Source: Pseudosulfitobacter pseudonitzschiae (GTDB lineage Bacteria; Pseudomonadota; Alphaproteobacteria; Rhodobacterales; Rhodobacteraceae). Taken from it: 64,000 nucleotides of DNA. Below the pieces are notes generated by a model. The model saw only the letters and a program-made list of their open reading frames with translations. It made no database searches and had not been told where the DNA came from. The position numbers were made by a program, and so were the translations under genes. The stretch is taken from positions 124,001-188,000 of the forward strand of contig NZ_FQVP01000004.1 of the NCBI RefSeq assembly GCF_900129395.1. Direction: 5' to 3'. Positions 8,148-16,409 of this stretch are shown here, in pieces (the stretch's first letter is position 1; every line of letters starts with the position of its first letter).

Positions 8148-9626
8148 ATGTTCCACATCCGCTCGCTTTTGCTGGGGGTCGCATCCGCTGCGCTGATCGC
8201 AGGATCGGCCTTGGCCAAGGACGACATCGTCGTTGCCCTGCAGCTTGAGCCGCCGCACCTTGATCCTACCAGCGCCGCTGCCGGCGCCATCGATTCGGTT
8301 CTGTATTCCAACGTGTTCGAGGGTCTGACCCGCTTTATGGGCGACGGATCGATCGTGCCCGGCCTGGCCGAAAGCTGGGAGATTTCGGACGACGGTCTGA
8401 CCTATACGTTCAAGCTGCATGACGGTGTGACATTCCACGACGGCACCACCATGGACGCCGAAGACGTGAAATTCAGCCTGGACCGTGCCCGCGCCGAAGA
8501 CAGCGTGAACGCGCAAAAGGCGCTGTACACCGGCATCGCGGATGTCGAGGTGATCGACCCCCTGACGGTCAAGCTGACCCTGTCCGAACCGAACGGCAGC
8601 CTGCTGTTCAACCTGGCATGGGGCGACGCGGTGATCGTGGCCCCCGAAAGCATCGAGAACATCAAGCAGACGCCCATCGGCACCGGCGCGTTCAAATTCG
8701 TGAACTGGGTGCAGGGCGACAAGATCGAGCTGGAACGCAACGACGCCTATTGGGGTGACGCGCCGGCGCTGGCCAAGGCGACGTTCAAGTTCATCTCGGA
8801 CCCGACCGCCGCCTTTGCCGCTGTGATGGCCGAGGATGTGGACGTCTTTGCCGGGTTCCCCGCCCCCGAAAACCTGCCGCAATTCGAGGCAGACCCGCGG
8901 TTTCAGGTGCTGATCGGCAGCACCGAGGGCGAAACCATCCTGTCCATCAACAACGCCCAGGCGCCCTTTGACAACGTCAAGGTCCGCGAAGCGATTGCCC
9001 ACGCCATCGACCGTCAGGCGATCATCGACGGGGCAATGTTCGGCTATGGCACGCCCATCGGCACGTTCTTTGCGCCGCACAACCCGGCCTATGTCGATCT
9101 GACCGGCCTGAGCGAATACGACCCCGAGAAAGCCCGCGCGCTGCTGGCCGAGGCCGGCTTTGCCGACGGGTTCGAAACCACGTTGCACCTGCCGCCCCCG
9201 TCCTATGCCCGTCGTGGCGGCGAGATTGTCGCGGCACAGCTGGCCGAGGTCGGCATCAAGGCCGAGATCATCAACGTCGAATGGGCGCAATGGCTGGAAA
9301 CGGTGTTCAAGGGCAAGAACTTTGGCCTGACCATCATTTCGCACACCGAACCGATGGACATCGGCGTCTATGCCAACCCGGATTACTATTTCCAGTATGA
9401 CAACCCCGACTTCCAGGCGCTGATGACCAAGCTGAACGGCACCACCGATCCCGACATGCGCACGCAACTTCTGGGTGACGCCCAGCGCATGATTTCCGAG
9501 GATTACGTGAACGGCTATCTGTTCCAGCTGGCCATGCTGTCGGTCGCCAAGGCCGACCTGCAAGGTCTGTGGACCAACGCGCCGACCCAGGCCACCGATC
9601 TGACCGGCGTCAGCTGGGCGGACTAA
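8148..9626 (+). CDS. ABC transporter solute-binding protein, family 5 (peptide/nickel/oligopeptide type)
   Basis: The 492-residue protein starts with a typical Sec signal peptide (cleavage near SALA-KD, residue about 23) and shows the SBP_bac_5 layout: VVALQLEPPHLDPT, then SNVFEGLTRF, GLAESWEISDDGLTYTFKL, VKFSLDRA and GTGAFKFVNW. These proteins bind di- or oligopeptides, glutathione, opines or similar solutes in the periplasm. No permease or ATPase gene is adjacent: the gene is followed by an intrinsic terminator and a small cupin. The nearest matching permease set is at 40966-44344 and itself lacks a binding protein, so the two may be partners. GGGAG lies eight bases before the ATG. Confidence 0.9.
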   Translation: MFHIRSLLLGVASAALIAGSALAKDDIVVALQLEPPHLDPTSAAAGAIDSVLYSNVFEGLTRFMGDGSIVPGLAESWEISDDGLTYTFKLHDGVTFHDGTTMDAEDVKFSLDRARAEDSVNAQKALYTGIADVEVIDPLTVKLTLSEPNGSLLFNLAWGDAVIVAPESIENIKQTPIGTGAFKFVNWVQGDKIELERNDAYWGDAPALAKATFKFISDPTAAFAAVMAEDVDVFAGFPAPENLPQFEADPRFQVLIGSTEGETILSINNAQAPFDNVKVREAIAHAIDRQAIIDGAMFGYGTPIGTFFAPHNPAYVDLTGLSEYDPEKARALLAEAGFADGFETTLHLPPPSYARRGGEIVAAQLAEVGIKAEIINVEWAQWLETVFKGKNFGLTIISHTEPMDIGVYANPDYYFQYDNPDFQALMTKLNGTTDPDMRTQLLGDAQRMISEDYVNGYLFQLAMLSVAKADLQGLWTNAPTQATDLTGVSWAD

Positions 9627-9648
9627 GCGCCCCTGACAAACTGATAAA

Positions 9649-9679
9649 GGGCGGCGGTTGCGTCGCCCTTTTCCTTTTT
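9649..9679 (+). terminator. Intrinsic terminator after the binding-protein gene
   Basis: GGGCGGCG, loop GTTG, CGTCGCCC (eight pairs, one G-U) is followed directly by TTTTCCTTTTT. It starts 22 bp after the stop of the family 5 binding protein and precedes the cupin gene, so the two genes are probably separate transcripts. Confidence 0.7.
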
Positions 9680-9699
9680 CATCTCAAGGGAGACCGCCA

Positions 9700-10107
9700 A
9701 TGGACATCCACAAATTCGGCACACGGCCCCGCACGCAGGCTCCGTCAGAGTATTTTACCGGCGATGTCTGGCAAGATCCGGTTGTCACTGCGCCCGAGCC
9801 TGCACGTCTGCGCGCGCTGATCGTGACCTTTTCCGCCGGTGCGCGCACAGCGTGGCATACGCATCCGCTGGGCCAGACCCTGCACGTGATGTCGGGCGAA
9901 GGGCGCGTTGCCCTGCGCGGGCAGCCGCCGCGCGTCATCTCGGCGGGTGATACCGTCTGGATTCCCCCACACGAGGAACATTGGCACGGCGCCGCACCTG
10001 ACACAGAGATGGTGCATATGGCGATGCAAGAGGCGCTGGACGGCAGCGCCGCCGACTGGCTGGAACATGTCAGCGACGCGGACTATGCCCTGAGGCCTGA
10101 AGGTTAA
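9700..10107 (+). CDS. Small single-domain cupin protein
   Basis: The 135-residue protein has both cupin motifs. The first, near residues 53-70, reads TAWHTHPLGQTLHVMSGEG and gives His, His and the usual Gln/Glu position. The second, near residue 87, is PPHEEHWHGA with the last metal His. Such proteins bind Fe, Mn or Zn and serve as dioxygenases, isomerases or (R)-mandelonitrile lyase-like enzymes; no function can be assigned. The start MDIHKFG follows AAGGGAGA. The stop overlaps the convergent histone-deacetylase-like gene by 4 bp. Confidence 0.75.
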   Translation: MDIHKFGTRPRTQAPSEYFTGDVWQDPVVTAPEPARLRALIVTFSAGARTAWHTHPLGQTLHVMSGEGRVALRGQPPRVISAGDTVWIPPHEEHWHGAAPDTEMVHMAMQEALDGSAADWLEHVSDADYALRPEG

Positions 10108-11243
10108 AACCGCGCCGCCAGCCGTGCCACATCGGCCCGCACGCTGTCGCGCACTGGCCCGCCGCGCGGCACATCGCGCAGGGTTGTGAACCACGCCGGA
10201 TCGGGATTGCGCCCCCGCGCGTTGCCCTGAAACACCAGCCCGCGCAGCACCTGTTGCGCGGGTTCGGACAACACCGGCGGGATCGCGTGGCCGTTCAGCG
10301 TGGCCCAGACGCCCGTCCACAGCCGTCCCGCCGACCACGGGTTATAGCCGCCGCCGCCCAGCACCAGCAGGCGCGGGGCCATGCCCATCAGCCCCGCCAC
10401 GACCTGCCAGTGGGCGTTGTTCGACAGCGACAGATGCGACAGCGGATCATCGGCCACCGCATCGGCCCCACATTGCAACACGATGGCATCGGGCCGAAAG
10501 GCAGCCACGGCGGGCAGGATCAGACCGTCGCGGATCAACGCCATCTCATCGTCGTTCAACAGCCGTGGCACCGGCAGGTTGAACACATTGCCCACCCCTT
10601 CATCCTCCAGCGCGCCAGTGCGCGGCCACAGACCGGCCTCGTGCACCGACAGCACCAGCGTGTCGGGGTCCTCTGCAAACCCGTGCTGCACCCCGTCGCC
10701 ATGATGCGCGTCGATGTCGATATAGGCGATGCGCGCCGCCCCGTTGGCCCGCAACGACCGGATCGCCAGCACCGGATCGTTGAGAAAGCAAAATCCGCTG
10801 GCGCGGTCGGGCATCCCGTGGTGGGTGCCGCCCGCAGGGTGAAACACCACGCCACCGCCTGCCAGCAACTCACCGGCCAGCAACGACCCGCCCGCCGCCG
10901 TGGCAGGCCGACGGAACATCTCGGGGAAGACAGGGTTGGAGGGCGTGCCCAGATGGTGCCGTGCGCGCACGGCGTCACTTACGGCCTGTTCGGCCTCGGC
11001 CCGCAGCAGGGCCGCGACATAATCCGGCGTATGCCAACCGGTCAGCGCGGCGGGCTTGGCGCGCGGGCTGGTGACGTAAACAGACCGTGGCAACCAGCCC
11101 AACGCCCGCGACAGGTCCATCACCGTCGACACGCGCGGCACCCGCAGCGGATGCCAGCGCCCATAGGTCGAGGCACGGTAAATCTCGTGGCCGATGAACA
11201 GCGGGTGCGGCAGCGGGGTGGTGGGCCGTAGGCGGGCGTTCAA
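10104..11243 (-). CDS. Histone deacetylase/AcuC/AphA-family deacetylase
   Basis: The protein (about 379 residues from the TTG chosen here) contains the complete arginase-deacetylase-fold signature: PAGGTHHGMPDRASGFCFLND with the paired histidines, YIDIDAHHGDGVQHGF with the zinc Asp and His, ALQCGAD-type VLQCGADAV, and GGGGYNPWSAGRLW. Family members remove acetyl groups from acetyl-lysine, acetylpolyamines or other small amides. The start is uncertain: no ATG lies upstream of FIGHEIY, so a TTG at 11243 or at 11282 must be used. The DNA just before 11243 can form two mutually exclusive hairpins. The gene follows the AceE-like gene on the same strand at 73 bp and converges on the cupin. Confidence 0.82.
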   Translation of the reverse strand: MNARLRPTTPLPHPLFIGHEIYRASTYGRWHPLRVPRVSTVMDLSRALGWLPRSVYVTSPRAKPAALTGWHTPDYVAALLRAEAEQAVSDAVRARHHLGTPSNPVFPEMFRRPATAAGGSLLAGELLAGGGVVFHPAGGTHHGMPDRASGFCFLNDPVLAIRSLRANGAARIAYIDIDAHHGDGVQHGFAEDPDTLVLSVHEAGLWPRTGALEDEGVGNVFNLPVPRLLNDDEMALIRDGLILPAVAAFRPDAIVLQCGADAVADDPLSHLSLSNNAHWQVVAGLMGMAPRLLVLGGGGYNPWSAGRLWTGVWATLNGHAIPPVLSEPAQQVLRGLVFQGNARGRNPDPAWFTTLRDVPRGGPVRDSVRADVARLAARF

Positions 11244-11254
11244 AATGTCATCTC

Positions 11255-11277
11255 GGCATCCTTTGCGATGCCAAAGG
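11255..11277 (-). other. Two overlapping, mutually exclusive hairpins before the deacetylase gene
   Basis: On the minus strand CCTTTG-gcatcg-CAAAGG (11277-11260) and GGCATC-gcaaag-GATGCC (11272-11255) are both perfect 6-bp inverted repeats that share bases, so only one can form. They lie between the AceE-like stop and the TTG at 11243. They could influence ribosome access or be a weak terminator. If the longer TTG start at 11282 is used, the segment is coding. Confidence 0.4.
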
Positions 11278-11316
11278 TGCAAGGATCAGCCCGCAAAGGC
11301 AACCACACGCGCCGCA

Positions 11317-13695
11317 CTACATCCGAAGCGGTGCGACCACCGGACGCCCCAGCGTCAGGCCGTTCACCTTTTCCACGATCCCTTCGGCGTCGATGCCGAA
11401 ATGCCGGTACAGATCGGCAATGGTGCCTGTCTGGCCAAAGTGTTCAACGCCCAGTGACACCGTCTGATGCCCGATCACCGAGCCCAGCCACGCCAGCGTG
11501 GCGGGATGGCCGTCGATCACCGTGACGATCTTGCAATCGCGCGACAGCCCGCCCAGCAGGGTTTCGATATGCGACCGTGCCGCCCCATTGCCCCGCGCCC
11601 GCGCCCGTTGCGCCGCTGTCCAGCCCGCGTTCAGCCGGTCGGCCGAGGTGACGGCCAGCACCGCAACATCGCGGCGGCCTTCGGCAATGATACCCGCCGC
11701 GCGGATCGCTTCGGGGGCGACAACCCCCTGATAGGCAATCACCACCTCGCAATTGGGGCCGGGTTTGCGCAGCCAGTACGCCCCGTCAATCGCGCCTTGG
11801 CGAAAGTCATCATCGACCCGCTTGCCGGGCTGTTCGATCGGGTTGGTGGACAGCCGCAGATAAACCGACCCGCCGGTTTCGTCGCGCAGCCATGTGCGTT
11901 CGTCCGGGTCGCCGTCGCCGCTGCGTTGCAGGTATTCAAACGCCCACTGCATGATCACCGACAGCTCGTCGACAAAGGCGGGTTCGAACGCGGCCAGGCC
12001 GTCCTGGCTCATCCCGATCAGCGGCGTGCCAATGGACTGGTGCGCGCCACCCTCGGGGGCCAGCGTGATGCCCGACGGGGTGCCCACGATCATGAAGCGC
12101 GCGTCCTGATAACACGCATAGTTCAACGCATCCAACCCACGCGCGACAAAGGGATCATAGACCGTGCCGATGGGGATCAGCCGTTTGCCGAACAGCGAAT
12201 GCGACAGGCCCGCCGCCGCCAGCAACAGGAACAGGTTCATCTCGGCGATGCCCAGTTCGATATGCTGACCTTCGGGCGTGAATTCCCATTTCGCGGTCGA
12301 AGGGATCTTTTCGTTGATGAACGTGTCTTGTTGTTCGGTGCGCGCGAACAGCTTGCGGCGGTTCACCCACGGGCCGAGGTTGGTGGTGCCCGTCACATCG
12401 GGCGACGTGGTGACGATGCGCGACGCCAGATCGCTGTCGCCCTTGGACAGATCGTCCAGGATCTTGCCAAAGCCCATCTGGGTGGACAGTTCGCGGTCGG
12501 TTGCAATCTCGACCTTTGGCACGTCCAGAACATCGTCGGTATAGCGGCGCGGGCCCTTGGCAAAGAACGGCACCTGTCCCAGGAATTCGCGCAGGGCGTC
12601 GGGGTCTTCGACCGTGGCGAAGGGGTCCCATTCCTGCCCCTGCGGCACGCCCATCATCTTTTGCCACTCGGCCATCTGGGTCTTGTTCATCAAACCGCCG
12701 TGGTTGTCCTTGTGACCCGCAATCGGCGTGCCCCACCCCTTGATCGTATAGGCCAGGAAGCACACAGGGCGGTCGTGATCGATGGCGGCAAAGGTGTCGG
12801 CCATGGTTTGGACGCAGTTGCCGCCCAGGTTTTCCATCAGCTCGGCCAGCTCGTCGTCGCTGCGGCTGTCGATCAGCTTGGTCACGTCACCCTGATCGCC
12901 CAGACTGTCCATCAGCCGTTCGCGCCACGCCGCCCCGCCCATGAAGGTCAGCGCCGAATAAAGCTGGTTGGGGCAGTTGTCGATCCAGTCACGCAGCGTG
13001 TCGCCGCCCGGTTCCTTGAACGCGGCGCGTTGCAGGTGCCCGTATTTGACGCGGACCACATCCCAGCCAAAGGCCTCAAAGATCTTCTCGACCCGCTGGA
13101 ACAACCCCTCGCGGACCACGCCGTCCAGCGACTGGCGGTTATAGTCGATGATCCACCACGCATTGCGCAGATCGTTTTTCCAGCCCTCTTGCAGGCATTC
13201 GTATATGTTGCCCTCGTCCAGTTCGGCGTCGCCGACCAGCGCCACCATGCGGCCCAGCGGTATGTCATTGCCCCAGCGTTTGGCGTGAATGTAATCCTGC
13301 ACCAGCGAGGCAAAAGACGTGATCGCCACGCCCAGACCCACCGATCCGGTCGAGAAATCCACATCGTCGATGTCCTTGGTCCGCGACGGATAGGATTGCA
13401 CGCCATGCAGCCCGCGAAAGTTCTGCATTTTCTCCAGCGTCTGCTCGCCCATCAGGTACTGCATCGCGTGGAATACCGGCGAAGCATGGGGTTTCACGGC
13501 GACCCGATCCTCGGGGCGCAGGGCGCTGAAATACAGGGCAGACATGATCGACACCATCGACGCCGACGACGCCTGATGGCCGCCGACCTTGATCCCTTCG
13601 GTCTTGGGTCGGATGTGGTTGGCGTTGTGAATCATCCAGTGCGACAGCCACAGCAGGCGTTGTTCAATCGTTTTCAGATGGCTGGCGTGGGACAT
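11317..13695 (-). CDS. AceE-like transketolase-family TPP enzyme (pyruvate dehydrogenase E1 type)
   Basis: The 792-residue protein reads like the homodimeric AceE group of the transketolase superfamily. The TPP motif VGDAELDEGN begins near residue 154 and ends with IDYNRQSLDG. Other AceE-like stretches are VGGHQASSAS, HGVQSYPSRTKD, GWGTPIAGHKDNHGGLM and the pyrimidine-domain segment TEQQDTF. It is about 90 residues shorter than E. coli AceE and there is no E2 or E3 gene beside it. It could be a stand-alone 2-oxoacid decarboxylase or transketolase-like enzyme. The start at 13695 follows AGGA; another ATG six codons upstream (13713) is possible. An Lrp/AsnC regulator diverges from it, so Lrp-type control is likely. 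Confidence 0.8.
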   Translation of the reverse strand: MSHASHLKTIEQRLLWLSHWMIHNANHIRPKTEGIKVGGHQASSASMVSIMSALYFSALRPEDRVAVKPHASPVFHAMQYLMGEQTLEKMQNFRGLHGVQSYPSRTKDIDDVDFSTGSVGLGVAITSFASLVQDYIHAKRWGNDIPLGRMVALVGDAELDEGNIYECLQEGWKNDLRNAWWIIDYNRQSLDGVVREGLFQRVEKIFEAFGWDVVRVKYGHLQRAAFKEPGGDTLRDWIDNCPNQLYSALTFMGGAAWRERLMDSLGDQGDVTKLIDSRSDDELAELMENLGGNCVQTMADTFAAIDHDRPVCFLAYTIKGWGTPIAGHKDNHGGLMNKTQMAEWQKMMGVPQGQEWDPFATVEDPDALREFLGQVPFFAKGPRRYTDDVLDVPKVEIATDRELSTQMGFGKILDDLSKGDSDLASRIVTTSPDVTGTTNLGPWVNRRKLFARTEQQDTFINEKIPSTAKWEFTPEGQHIELGIAEMNLFLLLAAAGLSHSLFGKRLIPIGTVYDPFVARGLDALNYACYQDARFMIVGTPSGITLAPEGGAHQSIGTPLIGMSQDGLAAFEPAFVDELSVIMQWAFEYLQRSGDGDPDERTWLRDETGGSVYLRLSTNPIEQPGKRVDDDFRQGAIDGAYWLRKPGPNCEVVIAYQGVVAPEAIRAAGIIAEGRRDVAVLAVTSADRLNAGWTAAQRARARGNGAARSHIETLLGGLSRDCKIVTVIDGHPATLAWLGSVIGHQTVSLGVEHFGQTGTIADLYRHFGIDAEGIVEKVNGLTLGRPVVAPLRM

Positions 13696-13730
13696 TGGAG
13701 TTCCTGTGATCATGGATTTGACGCAGTATA

Positions 13731-13746
13731 ACGCAGTGATATGCGT
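13731..13746. promoter_or_regulatory. Candidate Lrp-type operator between AceE-like and lrp-like genes
   Basis: ACGCA-gtgata-TGCGT is a perfect inverted repeat with 5-bp arms, preceded ten bases upstream by a direct copy of ACGCAGT. It lies in the 120-bp divergent region, 35 bp from the AceE-like start. A palindrome with an AT-rich centre is the usual shape of Lrp/AsnC-family sites; the assignment rests on position and shape only. Confidence 0.4.
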
Positions 13747-13815
13747 GAAATTCGCCTTTCTTTGCCTTCATTCCTGATTTATTAGCTATATCCATCAACA
13801 ATGGCGGTATCCGTG

Positions 13816-14283
13816 ATGGTTTCAACCAACTTGGACAGTTTCGACCTGGCCATTCTGCGCGCCCTGCAAAACAACGGAAGGGCATCGATTCAAGAGATCG
13901 CCACCGCAGTCGGTCTCAGCCCCTCGCCCGTGGCGCGCCGCTTGCGCCTGTTGGAAGACGCGGGCGTTGTCACCGGCTATTCGGCGCTGATCGACGAGGC
14001 ATCGCTTGGCTTCGGCTTTTCGGTGTTCCTGTCGGTCAAACTGGAAAAGCAGGTGGACGATGCGCTGGCCCGGTTCGAGCGGGCGATTGCCGCTCACCCC
14101 GAGATTGTCGATTGCTGGCTGATGACCGGAAACCGCGACTACATGCTGCGCATCGCAACCAGCGGGTTGGAAGAATTCGAGCGGTTTCTTGTCGGAACCT
14201 TCACCAAGATCCCCGGCGTCGCGTCCATCGAAAGCTCGATCCCGTTGCGGCGGGTGAAATCGGGACAGGCGCGGCTGGGCTAA
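13816..14283 (+). CDS. Lrp/AsnC family transcriptional regulator
   Basis: The 155-residue protein has an N-terminal winged helix-turn-helix (LDSFDLAILRALQNNGR, then IQEIATAVGLSPSPVARRLRLLEDAGVV) followed by the ligand-binding RAM/AsnC domain (FSVFLSVKLEKQ, GNRDYMLRIAT, IPGVASIESSIPL). Such regulators usually sense an amino acid and control the adjacent divergent gene, here the AceE-like enzyme. An upstream ATG at 13801 would add five residues; the start at 13816 gives the more usual N-terminus. The stop overlaps the stop of the convergent RidA gene by 4 bp. Confidence 0.88.
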   Translation: MVSTNLDSFDLAILRALQNNGRASIQEIATAVGLSPSPVARRLRLLEDAGVVTGYSALIDEASLGFGFSVFLSVKLEKQVDDALARFERAIAAHPEIVDCWLMTGNRDYMLRIATSGLEEFERFLVGTFTKIPGVASIESSIPLRRVKSGQARLG

Positions 14284-14660
14284 GGGGCCACCGCCAGGGC
14301 TTCGACCTCGACCAGAAACTCGGGGCGGGTAAAGCCCGTGACGATCAACAGGGTCGAGGCAGGCTTGACCGCAAAATCACGCACCGAGGCATCGCGCACC
14401 GCCATATAGGGGGCAAAATCCTCGCGGCGTGTGACATAGCCGGTAAAGCGGATCACATGCGAAAAATCCGCCCCCGCTTCCGCCAGAATGGCGCGAATGT
14501 TTTGGAAACACAGCTCGGCCTGCGCGGTCACGCCGGCGGGAACGCTGCCATCCGCCGACAACCCCAACTGTCCCGACGTGGCAATCAGCCGCCCGGCCTG
14601 AACGCCATGCGCATATGCACCAAAGGGGGCGGGCAAGGTATCGGGTGTCAGCGCCCTCAT
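14280..14660 (-). CDS. RidA/YjgF/RutC-family protein
   Basis: The 126-residue protein matches the RidA family: LIATSGQLGLSADG near the N-terminus, FQNIRAILAEAGADFSHVIRFTGYVT in the middle and VEVEALAV at the C-terminus. RidA proteins deaminate reactive enamines and imines; RutC acts in pyrimidine breakdown. The usual catalytic Arg in the strand before FLVEVEALA is replaced locally by the sequence GFTRPEFLVEVEA, which does contain an Arg. The start overlaps the stop of the TetR regulator gene (14657-14660), so the two are translated together. Confidence 0.85.
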   Translation of the reverse strand: MRALTPDTLPAPFGAYAHGVQAGRLIATSGQLGLSADGSVPAGVTAQAELCFQNIRAILAEAGADFSHVIRFTGYVTRREDFAPYMAVRDASVRDFAVKPASTLLIVTGFTRPEFLVEVEALAVAP

Positions 14661-15286
14661 ATGCGGCGCCCTTGTTCGTCCAGACCGCAACGGCGCAGGA
14701 ACAGCGCGCTGGCCTCGGCGATGATGCGTTCGGCGTCCATGGGTTGGCCTTCGGGCGTCCCCATCAGCTTGCGTGCCTGCGCCTCGTATTCGGCATAGTG
14801 CTGGGTGACCGCCCAGATGTTGATCTGGAACAGCAGCGGATCGATCGGTGCGATCTTGCCCGCGTCGATCCATGTGCGAATGGTGTCGTTTGCCTCTTCC
14901 ACAGAGGCGCGCAGCGGTTCCCAATAGTCCCCCATTTCGGGCGCGCCGCGGGCCATTTCATTGGCAAAGAACCGCGAGACATCGGGATGCTCAAGCGCAT
15001 GTTCGACCTTGTTCCTGACGTAATTCCTGATCGCTTCAGCAGGGTCTTCCAGCGAGGACGACAGCGAAAACAACTCGCGCCAGTGCGACACGATATAACC
15101 CAGCACGTCCTGATAAAGGTCCTCTTTCGAGGTGATGTAATAATGCAGCTGCGCCTTGGAGATACCTGCCGAGCTGGCAATCGCTTGCGTCGAGGTGCCC
15201 GCCAACCCGTTGCGCGCAAATTCGCGGATCGCCGCATCGCGGATCGCTTCGTTTATGGCGCTGCGCCGGATTTTTGCGGTGGTCAT
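14657..15286 (-). CDS. TetR family regulator resembling RutR
   Basis: The 209-residue protein has a TetR N-terminal helix-turn-helix (EFARNGLAGTSTQAIASSAGISKAQLHYYITSKED region) and a C-terminal domain with INIWAVTQHYAEYEAQA, which matches the RutR (YcdC) ligand domain. E. coli RutR senses uracil and thymine and binds a palindrome TTGACCA-NN-TGGTCAA. A site matching 11 of 14 fixed positions lies at 21490-21505, upstream of the creatininase-led operon. The regulator gene is the penultimate one of the same-strand block and is translationally coupled to RidA. Together these point to control of a pyrimidine-like or related heterocycle pathway. Confidence 0.85.
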   Translation of the reverse strand: MTTAKIRRSAINEAIRDAAIREFARNGLAGTSTQAIASSAGISKAQLHYYITSKEDLYQDVLGYIVSHWRELFSLSSSLEDPAEAIRNYVRNKVEHALEHPDVSRFFANEMARGAPEMGDYWEPLRASVEEANDTIRTWIDAGKIAPIDPLLFQINIWAVTQHYAEYEAQARKLMGTPEGQPMDAERIIAEASALFLRRCGLDEQGRRI

Positions 15287-15367
15287 GGGTGGTCCTCAGG
15301 TGGTCGCGGTCAAGGGGCGGCGCTGCAAGATTAACACAAGCACCGCCCCGCACCAGAACGGAAGGGA

Positions 15368-15387
15368 CGCCGCATGAACGTGCGGCG
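15368..15387 (-). terminator. Possible terminator after the NMT1-like binding protein gene
   Basis: On the minus strand CGCCGCA-cgttca-TGCGGCG forms a seven-pair hairpin eleven bases after the binding-protein stop. It is followed only by TCCCTTC, not a good U-tract, so termination may be partial. It separates the transport operon from the tetR-ridA pair. Confidence 0.4.
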
Positions 15388-15398
15388 ACCTTGTCTGT

Positions 15399-16409
15399 TT
15401 ATTGGCCTGTCAGTTTCGCCTTCAGGTCCAGCCCGTGACCCTGGTTCACGAACTGGCTGGTCGCGACCTTGCTCAGGTCGACCGAGCCCGCGTCGACGAT
15501 GCCGCTGGACACGGCCAGATCGTAAAACGCTTTGATCCGCTCCTGGGACAGCGCGCCGATACCCTTCTCCAGCGCGTCGCCGCTGTCGATGATCTCAAGC
15601 GCCTTGAGCTGGGCCACTTCCTTGTCCAGCTTTTCGACGGTCATCTCGGGGTTGGCCGCCATGATCGCGTCATAGGCAGGCGTATGGTCGCCATAAAGAA
15701 AATTCACCCAGCCCTCGATGGTCGCATCGACAAACCGCTGCACCAGTTCGGGGTTTTCGTCGACCAGCTGCTGACGGGTTTCCAACGTCGCGGCATAGGT
15801 GTTCCAGCCGTTGTCGGCCAACAGGAACACGTCCACCTCGGCCCCTTGCTCGCGGGCATAGATCGGCTCGGCGGTGCCATAGGCCTGCTGGACCATTTTG
15901 TCGTCGGCCAGAAACTGCGCCAGGTTATAGCCATAGGGGCGCAGTTGCTCGTTCTTGAAACCCTGTGCCTGCACCATCCATTCCCAAAAGCTGAATTGCC
16001 CATCCTTGGACACCAGCACCGTGGGCGCGCCGGACAGGGCGGCAAAGTCGGCGTATTGCCCCTTGTGGGTCATCAATGCCTGCGGGTCTTTTTGGTAGAA
16101 GGCGGCGACGACGGTGGTGGGGATGCCGTTGCGCACGTTGTCAAAGGACAGCAACAGGTTGCCCGCCATCAAAAAGTCCAGCCGCCCCGCCGACAGCATC
16201 GGGCGGTTGTTGACCTGCGGGCCGCCGGGGCTGATTTCAACGTCCAGCCCGTATGCCTCATAGGTGCCATCTGCCAGCGCCTGATAGAACCCGCCGTGCC
16301 CGCCCTGGGCCAGCCAGTTGGTGCCCATGACGACCTTGTCGTTGGCCCATGCCGCTGTTGCGGACAACAGGGCGCAGACCGCGCCGATTGCCGTAAGTGT
16401 TCGTTTCAT
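15399..16409 (-). CDS. NMT1/THI5-like ABC transporter substrate-binding protein
   Basis: The 336-residue protein starts with a Sec signal peptide (cleavage near AWA-ND, residue about 22). It then shows the NMT1/THI5-like pattern: MGTNWLAQGGHGGFYQALADGTYEAYGLDVEI, then VNNRPMLSAGRLDFLMAGN. Family members bind pyrimidines (thiamine precursors, cytosine-like compounds), nitrate, taurine or sulfonates. Its ATPase and permease are encoded upstream in the same block (19807-20607, 18978-19826). Its start overlaps the stop of the FAD oxidase gene by 4 bp (ATGA), so they are translationally coupled. GGAGA lies before the ATG. Confidence 0.87.
   Translation of the reverse strand: MKRTLTAIGAVCALLSATAAWANDKVVMGTNWLAQGGHGGFYQALADGTYEAYGLDVEISPGGPQVNNRPMLSAGRLDFLMAGNLLLSFDNVRNGIPTTVVAAFYQKDPQALMTHKGQYADFAALSGAPTVLVSKDGQFSFWEWMVQAQGFKNEQLRPYGYNLAQFLADDKMVQQAYGTAEPIYAREQGAEVDVFLLADNGWNTYAATLETRQQLVDENPELVQRFVDATIEGWVNFLYGDHTPAYDAIMAANPEMTVEKLDKEVAQLKALEIIDSGDALEKGIGALSQERIKAFYDLAVSSGIVDAGSVDLSKVATSQFVNQGHGLDLKAKLTGQ

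Noticed and set aside
8019-9563. Open 5' extension of the Hsp70-like gene
   Set aside because: It runs antisense through the signal-peptide-bearing binding protein. The Hsp70 family begins at MATLGID (8018).
11467-13731. 754-codon open frame on the plus strand
   Set aside because: Antisense to the AceE-like gene; low-complexity His/Arg/Gln-rich translation with no domain.
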